From Streptomyces composti (GTDB taxonomy: Bacteria > Actinomycetota > Actinomycetes > Streptomycetales > Streptomycetaceae), in contig NZ_JAATEM010000015.1 of assembly GCF_012034205.1 (NCBI RefSeq), forward strand, positions 109,922-173,921: a DNA stretch of 64,000 bases. Direction: 5' to 3'. Made by a program: the position numbers and the translations under genes. Of the stretch, positions 30,987 through 39,525 are shown piece after piece; position 1 is the stretch's first letter; every line of letters begins with the position of its first letter. The notes beneath the pieces were generated by a model, which made no database searches, had not been told where the DNA came from, and was given only the letters and a program-made list of their open reading frames with translations.

Positions 30987-31991
30987 TCAGGACCGGGTGT
31001 AGGAGTGCTTCAGCAAGACCTCGGCCTCGGCTCCCGAGGAGGGGTCGTCCACGCAGCTCGTCTCGACCACATAGGCGGTCACGCGGGTGTCGTCCGCTGC
31101 GTCGGGGAGCACCACGAGCAGCGCCTCCCTGCCCTGGTACGTGCCGCGCTCCGTACCCAGTGGGGCATCCTCCCGGCCGATGCCCTCACGGATGCACTCC
31201 GGGACCGTCGGCTCCTTCAGAACTCGGGGGCTCGCCCCGGTGCCTTCCGATTCCACACCGAACGGGGTGCGGGATCCGCCGCCCTTGCCCTGGCCGCTCG
31301 CCAGGAGCTGATCGACCCGGTCCTCCAGAGGGTCCCCGGAGAAGGTGTCCGCGGCGGTGGTCTCCTGCCCCTTCTCGGGAGCCCCGCTGTCGTTCAGGGA
31401 CGCCAACAGCAGCGAGCCGAAGCCCAGGGCGGCGACGGTGAACACGGTCCCGAGGACGGCGATCCGGCGGCGGCCCCGCAGGCGGCCCTTGCGGCCCGGA
31501 CCGGTGGTGGCGGAGCGGGGACGCCCGGCGGGCCGGTCCGCGGGTACCGACGTTTCACGTGAAACGCGCGCGGTTTCCCGCGAGGCGGTTTCACGTGAAA
31601 CATGCGCACGACCGCCCTCGGAGCGTGCCGCACGGGAGGTGTCCACGGCTTCCGGAACCCCTTCGGCCGGCGCCTGCGCCTCCGAAGTCCTTGCGGCCTC
31701 GGAGGCCTCCTCCGCCGGTGTCTGCGACGCCCTGGCGTCCAGCAGGGCTTCCGCGGCCAGAGCGGCATCGATACGGCCGGCGACATCGTCGGGCATGCGG
31801 AACGGGCCCGGCGTCGCGCCGAGCAGGTTCCGGATCTCCTCCAGCGAGGCATGCACATCAGCGCAGAGCTCGCACTCGCCCAGATGACGGCGTACCGCGC
31901 CGGTCCGGTCCGGCGGCAGGAGTCCTTCGGTGAGGTCGGAGATCTCCGTGACGTCAGGGTGCTCCGCCCTGTCCTCCGTCGTCGACGTCAC
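30987..31991 (-). CDS. Zinc-finger anti-sigma factor, partner of SigM
   Basis: 334 residues. The N-terminal ZAS-like motif HLGECELC (H36, C40, C43) sits in an anti-sigma domain; a membrane helix follows at about 174-196 (RRIAVLGTVFTVAALGFGSL), then an extracytoplasmic sensor-like domain. The gene overlaps sigM by 4 bp and lies downstream of it, the standard sigma/anti-sigma pairing, so it probably holds SigM at the membrane. Residues 131-147 read VSRETASRETARVSRET: two exact parS sites and a degenerate one between them, placed in the cytoplasmic linker. Confidence 0.88.
   Translation of the reverse strand: MTSTTEDRAEHPDVTEISDLTEGLLPPDRTGAVRRHLGECELCADVHASLEEIRNLLGATPGPFRMPDDVAGRIDAALAAEALLDARASQTPAEEASEAARTSEAQAPAEGVPEAVDTSRAARSEGGRAHVSRETASRETARVSRETSVPADRPAGRPRSATTGPGRKGRLRGRRRIAVLGTVFTVAALGFGSLLLASLNDSGAPEKGQETTAADTFSGDPLEDRVDQLLASGQGKGGGSRTPFGVESEGTGASPRVLKEPTVPECIREGIGREDAPLGTERGTYQGREALLVVLPDAADDTRVTAYVVETSCVDDPSSGAEAEVLLKHSYTRS
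31552..31565. other. parS site 6 (inside anti-sigma gene)
   Basis: Exact core coding V-S-R-E-T, residues 143-147 of the anti-sigma factor. Confidence 0.95.
31573..31586. other. Degenerate parS-like sequence
   Basis: Minus strand gcctcgcgggaaac, 10 of 14 matches to parS, in the same reading frame (A-S-R-E-T) and between two exact sites. It looks like a decayed third copy or a tolerated weak site. Confidence 0.5.
31588..31601. other. parS site 7 (inside anti-sigma gene)
   Basis: Exact core coding V-S-R-E-T, residues 131-135; 36 bp centre to centre from site 6. Confidence 0.95.
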
Positions 31992-32713
31992 GCTCGCCCA
32001 CCTCCGCCCTTCATAGCCGCTGGGTCACTCGGTCCTGCCTCCGGCGGATCCGCTGCACGCGGTCCCGCTGCGGGTGGGACGGGTCTGCCCGCCGTCCGGT
32101 TCCGTGTCTCGTCCTGTTTCCCGTCCTCGCCGTCGGCGTCCGGCCGCAAATGGGTCAGGAGGGGCAGGAGCCTGGCCCGGCCACGGGCACAGCGGCTCTT
32201 CACCGTGCCGGTGGGTACATCGAGGATCCGGGCGGCCTCGGCGACGGGGTAGCCCTGCATGTCCACCAGCACCAGTGCGGCCCGCTGATCGGCCGGAAGG
32301 GTGCCCATGGCCTCGATCAGCTGGCGGTGCAGATCATTGCGCTCGGCGGGCGCCGCTGCGGACTCGTGCGGCTCCAGCAGTTGCTCCAGGCGCTCGGTGT
32401 CGTCCACCGGTGCGGTCTTCCGGGAGGCGGCCTTGCGGGCCCGGTCCAGGCAGGCGTTCACGGTGATCCGGTGCAGCCAGGTCGTGACGGCCGATCGTCC
32501 GCGGAAGGTGTGGGCGGCCCGGTAGGCGGAGACGAGGGCGTCCTGGACCGCGTCGGCGGCCTCCTCCCGGTCTCCCAGCGTGCGCAGGGCCACGGCCCAC
32601 AGCCGGTCCCGGTGGCGGCGCACCAGCTCGCCGAAGGCGTCGGGATCGCCGTCCACATGGCGGGTCAGGAGGTCCTGATCACTCGCGTCGCGGTACGCGG
32701 TGCCGTCCGCCAT
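31988..32713 (-). CDS. sigM: ECF RNA polymerase sigma factor SigM
   Basis: 241 residues. Sigma region 2 (about 15-85) includes LWAVALRTLGDREEAADAVQ and VTTWLHRITVNACLDRAR; region 4 (about 125-180) has LPADQRAALVLVDMQGYPVA and a helix-turn-helix ending GTVKSRCARGRARL. It recruits RNA polymerase to stress or envelope promoters. It is followed, with a 4-bp overlap, by its anti-sigma gene and lies next to trxB and the murJ locus, exactly as sigM does in M. tuberculosis. The tail after residue 195 is disordered. Confidence 0.92.
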   Translation of the reverse strand: MADGTAYRDASDQDLLTRHVDGDPDAFGELVRRHRDRLWAVALRTLGDREEAADAVQDALVSAYRAAHTFRGRSAVTTWLHRITVNACLDRARKAASRKTAPVDDTERLEQLLEPHESAAAPAERNDLHRQLIEAMGTLPADQRAALVLVDMQGYPVAEAARILDVPTGTVKSRCARGRARLLPLLTHLRPDADGEDGKQDETRNRTAGRPVPPAAGPRAADPPEAGPSDPAAMKGGGGRA

Positions 32714-32739
32714 CGGACCCCCTCCCCCTTTGTCGGGCG

Positions 32740-34461
32740 TCAGCCGGTGAACTTCAGGTCGGTGATGGCCTGCTTGTATCCGGCGCCACTGTATGCGTCA
32801 CCGGGCGCGGACGGCATGGCGGTGATCCAGACGAGCACGTACCGGGTCTTCACCGGCTTGGAGACCTTCACCGTCGCGCTGTCCCCGGTGGTGGTCACCG
32901 TACCGAGTTTCCGCATGGCACTGATCGGGGTCGATGAACTGGTGGAGCCCGTCGCGTACAGCGTGACCGTGGTGTGGTCGCCGCTGTAGCGCAGCCCCAT
33001 CGTCGACCCCTTCACCGTCTGCTCGGACCCGAGGTCGTAGACGATGCCCACACCCGGCTTGAAGGCCGGGTTCATGTCCGGGCCGTCCACGAAGCTCCGG
33101 GTGCGCCAGTAGGTCGAGGGATCGCCGTCGTAGGTGTTGGCGACGTCCTCCGGAGCCTGGGCCGACCCCTTGGCGACGTACTCCTGGGCGCCATGGATGG
33201 CCAGCGGCTTGGGCGGGCGGGCCTTGTCGCCGCCCTTGTCGCCTCCGTCGTTGGTCTGCGTCGTGTTGGTGTCGTCGGCCTTGCCGCCCTGGTCCATCAG
33301 GGCGTCCGCGAGCTGCCAGCTGCCCAGCCCGAGGGCCGCGATCAGCAGGGCGGACACCGCCCACTTCAGCGCCTTGCCCGTGCGGCTCTGCAGCGGGGGC
33401 GGCGGAGCCGGCACCGCCTGAGGGCTGCCCGGACGGGGGGCCGTGCGGCCGTAGGTGCCCTGCTGGTAGGTGGTGCGCTGGTAGTCGGGGGGCGAGGTGA
33501 ACGCGGGCTCCGGCGGTCGGATGCGGGGCATCTCGCTGATCGCCTTCACCAGCTCCTCCGGCGTGGTGCAGGGCGACTCGTGCCGGGAGGCGGTGGCGCC
33601 GTCGTTGGCGAGCGCGCGCATGGCGAGCTCGGACAGGCCCCGGTGGACCCCGGCGCGCACCTGGTCCGGCGGGATCAGGCCGATGTCCTTCGGCAGGCCG
33701 GACAGGCCGTAGGCGTCGTTCTCGTACGGCCAGCGCTGGGTGAGCGCCGCGTACAGCAGGGCACCGATGGACTCGGTGTCGGTGCGCTGCGGGGTGTCGG
33801 AGCTGATGCCGCGCAGCGCCGCGTTCACGGCGAGGCCGCGGATGCGCCACTGACCAGTGGAGGTGCGCAGCACCGCGTTGGGGTTCAGCCGCAGATGCGC
33901 GAGGCCCTCGCGGTGCGCCGCGGCCATGGCGGCGGACACCTGGCTGACCATCTGGTAGGCGTCGTAGACCTCCAGCGGGCCTGAGGCCAGCAGCGTGGTC
34001 AGCTCGACGGCGTCGGGGAGCCATTCGTGGACCACGTAGACGAGGTCGTTCTCCTCGACCGCGTCGAGGACTTGCACGAAGCGCGGATCGCCCAACAGGG
34101 CGGAGGAGCGGGCAGCGGCCAGCACTGAACGGGCCCGCGCGTGGTCGGCGGGCAGGATGTGCACGCCGACGGCGCGGCGCAGCTTCTCGTCGACGGCACG
34201 CCAGCTGCTGAAACCGTCCAGACGGGTGACGCACTCCTCGAGCCGGTAGCGTCTGGCGAGCTTGTGGCCACTGTGCAGTTCAGGCGGCGAGGTCTTGCCG
34301 GAACCCTCGGTCCCGGTCTTCTCCTGTGCCTCGTCGCTGTCCGTGTCCTGCTCCTGGTTCTTGGCCACCCCGTCGGCCGTGGTCTGGTCCGCCTCCGCGG
34401 TCAGCGACTCGTCGCCGCTGTTGTCTGCCACGTCGACGGCAGCTGTGCTCCGTTCCGCCAC
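32740..34461 (-). CDS. Pseudokinase with membrane helix and extracellular carbohydrate-binding-like domain (MurJ partner)
   Basis: 573 residues from GTG 34461, chosen for the CAGGGAACGACG leader; an in-frame extension to 34542 is less likely. An acidic N-terminus (1-60) precedes a kinase fold (about 68-330) that lacks catalytic residues: no Lys in RRAVGVHIL (96-103), HLRLNPN in place of HRD-x-K-x-x-N (189-195) and RGL in place of DFG (208-210). A Pro/Gln linker, one membrane helix (ALKWAVSALLIAALGLGSWQ) and an extracellular discoidin/F5-8-like domain (YWRTRSFVDG, YDLGSEQTVKG, TRYVLVWITAM) follow. In M. tuberculosis the same pseudokinase plus outer domain is fused to MviN/MurJ (Rv3910). Here it is a separate gene downstream of murJ. 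Confidence 0.88.
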   Translation of the reverse strand: MAERSTAAVDVADNSGDESLTAEADQTTADGVAKNQEQDTDSDEAQEKTGTEGSGKTSPPELHSGHKLARRYRLEECVTRLDGFSSWRAVDEKLRRAVGVHILPADHARARSVLAAARSSALLGDPRFVQVLDAVEENDLVYVVHEWLPDAVELTTLLASGPLEVYDAYQMVSQVSAAMAAAHREGLAHLRLNPNAVLRTSTGQWRIRGLAVNAALRGISSDTPQRTDTESIGALLYAALTQRWPYENDAYGLSGLPKDIGLIPPDQVRAGVHRGLSELAMRALANDGATASRHESPCTTPEELVKAISEMPRIRPPEPAFTSPPDYQRTTYQQGTYGRTAPRPGSPQAVPAPPPPLQSRTGKALKWAVSALLIAALGLGSWQLADALMDQGGKADDTNTTQTNDGGDKGGDKARPPKPLAIHGAQEYVAKGSAQAPEDVANTYDGDPSTYWRTRSFVDGPDMNPAFKPGVGIVYDLGSEQTVKGSTMGLRYSGDHTTVTLYATGSTSSSTPISAMRKLGTVTTTGDSATVKVSKPVKTRYVLVWITAMPSAPGDAYSGAGYKQAITDLKFTG

Positions 34462-34601
34462 CGTCGTTCCCTGCCTCCCCATCCGTTGCGCATCGGCCGG
34501 CGCCGTTGCGCGCCGCCCGACGCCGACATCAATTGTGCCCACAGTCCGCCGCTATGCACGACACACGGTGGCTGACGATGGTTGTGCGTCTACCCCCTGC
34601 C

Positions 34602-36890
34602 TCAGCGTCCCAGGCGTCCTCGGACCATGCCGACCAGTGAGTTGAGCTCCTCGATGTGCATGCGGCGTGCGGCGACGAAGAAGACACCGAGCAGGACGGC
34701 CCCGCCGGCCAGCAGCGCCGCGAAGGAACCGCCGACGCCCTGGCCCAGGGTCTGGCTGATGCCGTAGCAGGCGGCGCCGCTGAGCAGCGCGGCCGGCACC
34801 GAGGCGATGCCCAGCCGGGCGTAGGTGCGCAGCACCCGGGCGCCGTCCAGGTCGCCGCCCAGCCGCTTGCGCAGCCGGCGCCAGGCGACGCCGACGCCGA
34901 TCGCGTAGGCCAGCCCGTAGGAGGCGGCCATGCCGACCACGGCCCAGCGGGCCGGGAGCACCAGGAAGCAGAGCCCGGAGGCGAGTGCGTTGGCCGCCGC
35001 CACGATGACCGTGTTGTAGAAGGGGGTTCGGGTGTCCTCGTAGGCGTAGAAGGCGCGCAGGACGACGTACTGCACCGAGTAGGGGATCAGGCCGAGGCCG
35101 AAGGCCATCAGCATGTAGCCCATGTTGGTGGCCTCGCCGGTGCCCGAGGAGCCGAAGATCAGGGTGCACATCGGGATGCCGAGCGCGACGAAGCCGAAGG
35201 CGATCGGCACGATGGCGACGGCCGTGTTGCGCAGGCCCTGGGAGATGTCGTCCCGGACCGCGCCGGAGTCGTCGTCGGCCGCCGAGCGGGAGATGCGGGG
35301 CAGCAGGGCGGCCATCAGGGAGACGGTGATGATGGCCTGCGGCAGCCCCCAGATGAGCTGCGCGTTGGCGTAGGCGGCGAAGCCGGTGCCCTCGACGCCG
35401 GAGTCCCGTCCCGCCGCGGTGGACAGCTGGGTCACGACCAGGGCGCCCGCCTGGTTGGCCAGGACGAACAGGATGGTCCACTTGGCCAGCATGGCGGCCT
35501 TGCCGAGACCGTGGCCCTTCCAGTCGAAGCGCGGGCGGATCCGGAAGCCGGTCTCGCGCAGGTAGGGGATCATCGCCAGCGCCTGGACGACGAGGCCGAG
35601 GAGCACGCCCACGCCGAGCAGCCGCTCTCCCTCGGGGGGGATGGTCTCGACGGTCATGCCGGAGTCGGCGGCGGTGCCGTACACCCAGATGAAGGTGCCG
35701 AGGGTGACGATGATGACGATGTTGTTCAGGACCGGGGTCCACATCATCGCGCCGAAGCGGCCGCGGGCGTTGAGGATCTGACCCATCACCACATGAATGC
35801 CCATGAAGAAGATCGAGGGCAGGAAGTAGCGGGTGAAGGTGACGGCGACGTCGTTGGCCTCGGGGTCGCTGGCGACCGGGTTGGACAGGGCGCGCACCAG
35901 GAGCGGCGCGGCGAACCAGGCGAGGGCGGTGAGCGCGGCCAGGGCGACCATGACGAGGGTCAGCAGCCGGTTGGCGTAGGCGTCGCCGCCGTCCTCGTCC
36001 TCCTTCATGGCGCGGACCAGCTGTGGCACGAACACCGAGTTGAGACCGCCGCCGACGGTGAGGATGTAGATCATGGTCGGCAGCTGGTAGGCGACCTGGA
36101 ACGAGTCGCCGAGCATGCCGAGGCCCAGTGCGGAGACGATCAGCGCGGAGCGGATGAACCCCGTCAGCCGGGACACCATCGTGCCCGCCGCCATCACGGC
36201 GCTGGACTTCAGCAGGCCTCCGGCCCGGCTCGCCTTCCTGGGCGCCGGAGCCGGTTCGGGGGCGGGGGCTTCCGCCGGGGGCGGCGGGGTGGGGCCCGCG
36301 TAGTGGCCCGGGGTCGGGGTGGCGGGTCCGGGTACCGGAGCGGGACCCTCGGGCTGCCCGGTGCCCTCCTGCCCGGCCGAGTGCTGCGCGGGGTGCCGGT
36401 CGCCGGACGGCGGGTCCGGGAACACACCGCTCTGCTGCTGGTCGCGGAAGAGGTGTGCGAAGGCGTCCTGCTCCCGGCGGCCGCCGCCGACGAGCTCGTC
36501 CACGCCCACGTACTGCGTGGTGCGCGGGTCGTCCCCGTATGGCAGGTGCTGTGTAGGACCGTCCGGCTCGGGCGCCGGGGTCTGCGCCCACACCCGCGGG
36601 TCGGGAGCGTGGGGCGGCTGGGGAGGCCGGCCGTACAGCGGCTGCTGCGGCTGGTCGTCCTGCGCCGGGGGGTGCGCGGCGCGGTCGTAGCGCGCCTCGT
36701 CGACCGGGTCCTGGGCGGAGATGTCCTGCGCCCGGTAGGGGTCCTGGTCGTAGGTGTCCTGGAGGTACGGGTCCGCGGACGGCGGAGGCACCTGGCCGTG
36801 CTCGGGCGGCGGACCCTCGGGGTGGTCCGACTCGGGGTGGCCCGAGCTGCCCGCGGCATGGCCGCGGTCACCGTCGTACGGCGCGTTCAT
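34602..36890 (-). CDS. murJ: Lipid II flippase MurJ (MviN)
   Basis: 762 residues. A disordered, Pro/Gln/Asp-rich cytoplasmic N-terminus of about 220 residues is followed by the MOP-superfamily flippase with 14 predicted helices; recognisable parts are SSAVMAAGTMVSRLTGFIRS (helix 1 with the conserved Arg pair region), VPQLVRAMKE and LIPYSVQYVVLRAFYAYEDT. It moves the peptidoglycan precursor lipid II across the membrane. The C-terminal pseudokinase found in mycobacterial MviN is encoded by the next gene instead. Confidence 0.95.
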   Translation of the reverse strand: MNAPYDGDRGHAAGSSGHPESDHPEGPPPEHGQVPPPSADPYLQDTYDQDPYRAQDISAQDPVDEARYDRAAHPPAQDDQPQQPLYGRPPQPPHAPDPRVWAQTPAPEPDGPTQHLPYGDDPRTTQYVGVDELVGGGRREQDAFAHLFRDQQQSGVFPDPPSGDRHPAQHSAGQEGTGQPEGPAPVPGPATPTPGHYAGPTPPPPAEAPAPEPAPAPRKASRAGGLLKSSAVMAAGTMVSRLTGFIRSALIVSALGLGMLGDSFQVAYQLPTMIYILTVGGGLNSVFVPQLVRAMKEDEDGGDAYANRLLTLVMVALAALTALAWFAAPLLVRALSNPVASDPEANDVAVTFTRYFLPSIFFMGIHVVMGQILNARGRFGAMMWTPVLNNIVIIVTLGTFIWVYGTAADSGMTVETIPPEGERLLGVGVLLGLVVQALAMIPYLRETGFRIRPRFDWKGHGLGKAAMLAKWTILFVLANQAGALVVTQLSTAAGRDSGVEGTGFAAYANAQLIWGLPQAIITVSLMAALLPRISRSAADDDSGAVRDDISQGLRNTAVAIVPIAFGFVALGIPMCTLIFGSSGTGEATNMGYMLMAFGLGLIPYSVQYVVLRAFYAYEDTRTPFYNTVIVAAANALASGLCFLVLPARWAVVGMAASYGLAYAIGVGVAWRRLRKRLGGDLDGARVLRTYARLGIASVPAALLSGAACYGISQTLGQGVGGSFAALLAGGAVLLGVFFVAARRMHIEELNSLVGMVRGRLGR

Positions 36891-36934
36891 GGTTACCCCA
36901 CCTCATCGTCCCGGGCCGACCGGCCACGACATCG

Positions 36935-39322
36935 TCAACGGTCCACTCTCTCACCCGTGCCGGACGGGTCTGCGCTTTCCGGTGCGGTGTCCGCCGCCGG
37001 GTCACTCGGCTGCTGGGGGCCGCCCTCCCGGGAGCCGGACTCCGGCTCCTCGGTGGGACGCTCCCCGGTGGCTTCCGGGTTTCGCGCGTCGTCGTTCTCC
37101 TCGCCCGTCCCGGACTCCTCCTGCGCCGCTTCACGCGCAGCGGCCCGCTTGCGCTGGGTGTACATGCGCAGTCCCGCGAGGACCAGCAGCAGCACTCCGC
37201 CGCCGATGACCAGCATGACCGTGGCGGTGATCTCGGTGACCTTGACGTCGAAGGTGACGGGCTCGCCGTACTTCCGGCCGTCCGGTGTGTACAGCTGGGC
37301 CACCACGGTCGCCCGGCCGTTGGCGTTGGCGGAGGTGGTGAACTTCACCGACTGGCTGTGACCGCCGGAGACGGTGATCGGCTGCTCCTGATAGGCGCTG
37401 CCGTTGATCTTGAGCCGGGTCGGGTTGGTGGAGGTCAGCCGCAGCACCAGGTGATCGACGCCCTGGACCAGGTTGTTCTGCACCGTCACGGGGATCGTGG
37501 CGCTGCGGCCGGAGAGCTTGGTCTCGGACTTCTCGATCAGTTTCACCGAGTCGATGAGACCGTCCAGGTAGGTCTCCACTCCGCTGCGGTAGATGGCCGC
37601 GTCGGCGGGGCGGCCCCGCCACGAGGCGGACATGGCCCGGTTCAGGGCGCGACCGAACGGGGTCACCACCCGGTCCGCCTCGGAGAGGATCACCTTGAAC
37701 TTGTCGAGCTTGTCCTGCGTCCTCGCGATCTGCTCGAACACCGGCCGGCGCAGCTCCTGCTTGCGCAGCGAGGCCGGGTAGGCGCCCGCGGAGGGGACGG
37801 TGGTCCGGGCCGCCGGATCGGGCTTGGCCTTGGCAGCCGCGACCAGGTCCTGGGAGTCGGCCCAGGAGGCGTTCTGCAGCGCCTTGACCGCCTCGGCCAT
37901 CGTCTGAGCCTGGCTCGCGGACGGGGTGCGCTGGGGGGCGACGACGATGCTCCGCTGCTTGTTGGTCTGCAGGCCGAGCATCAGGCTCTGGGCGAGGAAC
38001 CGCTGGGTGGCCAGCGTGGACCGGGAGGCCTTGGCCATCTCGCCCTGGAAGGCCGTGGACAGCCGTGCGTCGGCGACCACCGCCGTGGTGCCGCCCCCGA
38101 TGGGGCGCGGCGCCGAGGGCGTGTACGACAGCCCGCCGTTCTCCTGGAAGGAGTCGCTGCGGGCGATCACCTTGTCGGCGCCCGCGGAGGTGGCGACCTT
38201 GATGACGGACGGGTCGACCGCGCCGCTCACGGGCCAGGCGAAGTCCGTGGCGGGGGTCATGTGCAGGATGGTCCGCACCGTCTGGTCGGCGGCGTCGGTC
38301 GCTTCCTTGAGGTGGTTGAGCGAGCCGGCGACCGAGGTGCCGTGGTGGGCCAGGGAGGCGAGATCCGGGTCGCCGAACGGCAGGGCGACCACCTCCTTGT
38401 CCTCCACCGCCTGCTGCAGCTGGGCCAGCCACCGCTTGGCGAGCTGCTGATTGCGCCCGGCAACGTTCTCGTCACCGTCGCCGCGGACCTGGTAACTCTC
38501 GGTCATGGCGTCGACCGAGGCCAGCAGGTCGGGGTCGATCACCCAGGTGACGTCGAGCTCCTTGCCCAGCGACACCATCCGGTCGAGCCGGCCGCCGGGA
38601 GCGATCTCCTTGGCGAGGTCCTCGTCGCGGAAGACGGGGGTCTGCTGCTCGTTCGAGCCGGTCTCCGCCGTGACGTGCACATCGGAGATCAGCGGCCACA
38701 GAACGGTCGTCTTCGTCCTGGTCTCGGCCCCGTCGGGCTGCCAGGGGAGGAAGGTCCGCTGGACACCGAGGGTCTGGTCCCACTGCTGGGCCGCGGTCTG
38801 CCCGGTCAGCTGCACGGACAGCTGGTAGACCCCGTCCTGCCCCAGGTCCAGCTGGTCCACCGGCACGGAGATGCTGAAGGGGCGCGAGACACCGGGGGTG
38901 AGCTTGTCGAACTTCTCGGTGTACTTGCCGCCGATCTCCTGGCCGACGGGAGTGCGGACGTCGCCGCTGTTCCTGGCGACCGTGTCGATGGCGGAGCGGG
39001 TCGTCAGCCGGGGCCCCACGCTCAGGCCGACGTGGGCGTCCGTGACGGCCTGCTTGCCCTTGTTGGTGATCGTGCCGGAGACGGTGACCGTGTCCCCCTC
39101 ACCGGGGATGCTGGGGGTCAGCCTGTCCACCGAGACGGAGACCGAGCCCGTCGCGGCCGCGGCGCGGGGGGCGGTGCGGACGGGGTCGGCCGCTGCGGGC
39201 TGGGCGGGCAGATGGAGGAGCCCGGCCAGCAGCGGCACCCCGGCGAGCAGGGCTCCGGTGCGCCGCAGCCAGCGGCGGGCAGGTGAGGGACTGGTCCCCG
39301 GGTTTGCTGCCGCCTCGGCCAC
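36935..39322 (-). CDS. DUF6049 family secreted membrane-anchored protein
   Basis: 795 residues. A signal peptide (about 18-45, RRTGALLAGVPLLAGLLHLP, cleaved near AAADP) leads a large extracytoplasmic region with an N-terminal Ig-like part (RLTPSIPGEGDTVTVSGTI), a central domain and a C-terminal Ig-like part. A membrane helix (ATVMLVIGGGVLLLVLAGLR) and a charged tail end it. It matches the position and architecture of Rv3909, next to MviN in M. tuberculosis, and so is probably linked to envelope assembly. No enzymatic motif is seen. 44 bp separate it from murJ. Confidence 0.85.
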   Translation of the reverse strand: MAEAAANPGTSPSPARRWLRRTGALLAGVPLLAGLLHLPAQPAAADPVRTAPRAAAATGSVSVSVDRLTPSIPGEGDTVTVSGTITNKGKQAVTDAHVGLSVGPRLTTRSAIDTVARNSGDVRTPVGQEIGGKYTEKFDKLTPGVSRPFSISVPVDQLDLGQDGVYQLSVQLTGQTAAQQWDQTLGVQRTFLPWQPDGAETRTKTTVLWPLISDVHVTAETGSNEQQTPVFRDEDLAKEIAPGGRLDRMVSLGKELDVTWVIDPDLLASVDAMTESYQVRGDGDENVAGRNQQLAKRWLAQLQQAVEDKEVVALPFGDPDLASLAHHGTSVAGSLNHLKEATDAADQTVRTILHMTPATDFAWPVSGAVDPSVIKVATSAGADKVIARSDSFQENGGLSYTPSAPRPIGGGTTAVVADARLSTAFQGEMAKASRSTLATQRFLAQSLMLGLQTNKQRSIVVAPQRTPSASQAQTMAEAVKALQNASWADSQDLVAAAKAKPDPAARTTVPSAGAYPASLRKQELRRPVFEQIARTQDKLDKFKVILSEADRVVTPFGRALNRAMSASWRGRPADAAIYRSGVETYLDGLIDSVKLIEKSETKLSGRSATIPVTVQNNLVQGVDHLVLRLTSTNPTRLKINGSAYQEQPITVSGGHSQSVKFTTSANANGRATVVAQLYTPDGRKYGEPVTFDVKVTEITATVMLVIGGGVLLLVLAGLRMYTQRKRAAAREAAQEESGTGEENDDARNPEATGERPTEEPESGSREGGPQQPSDPAADTAPESADPSGTGERVDR

Positions 39323-39525
39323 GCGCTCGTCCGTCCCTTGTCGTCAGTGGTCGTCGGAAAGTGGTCCCCGCATGGTAACGATGCGAGCTGAGAGGTAGTG
39401 CCACGGACCGCTGCCCAAGATCGGGAAGTGGATCGGCCTGTCGCCCCGGGCGTCATCCGGGGTGACGCTCTGCGTAGGGAAAGGGGGAGGCCCGGGGCTG
39501 CCGGGGCCACGTACCCTCTTCTGTT

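Noticed and set aside
34656..37361. 901-codon plus-strand ORF opposite murJ
   Set aside because: Shadow of MurJ; repetitive His/Arg/Gly-rich product with no recognisable motif.
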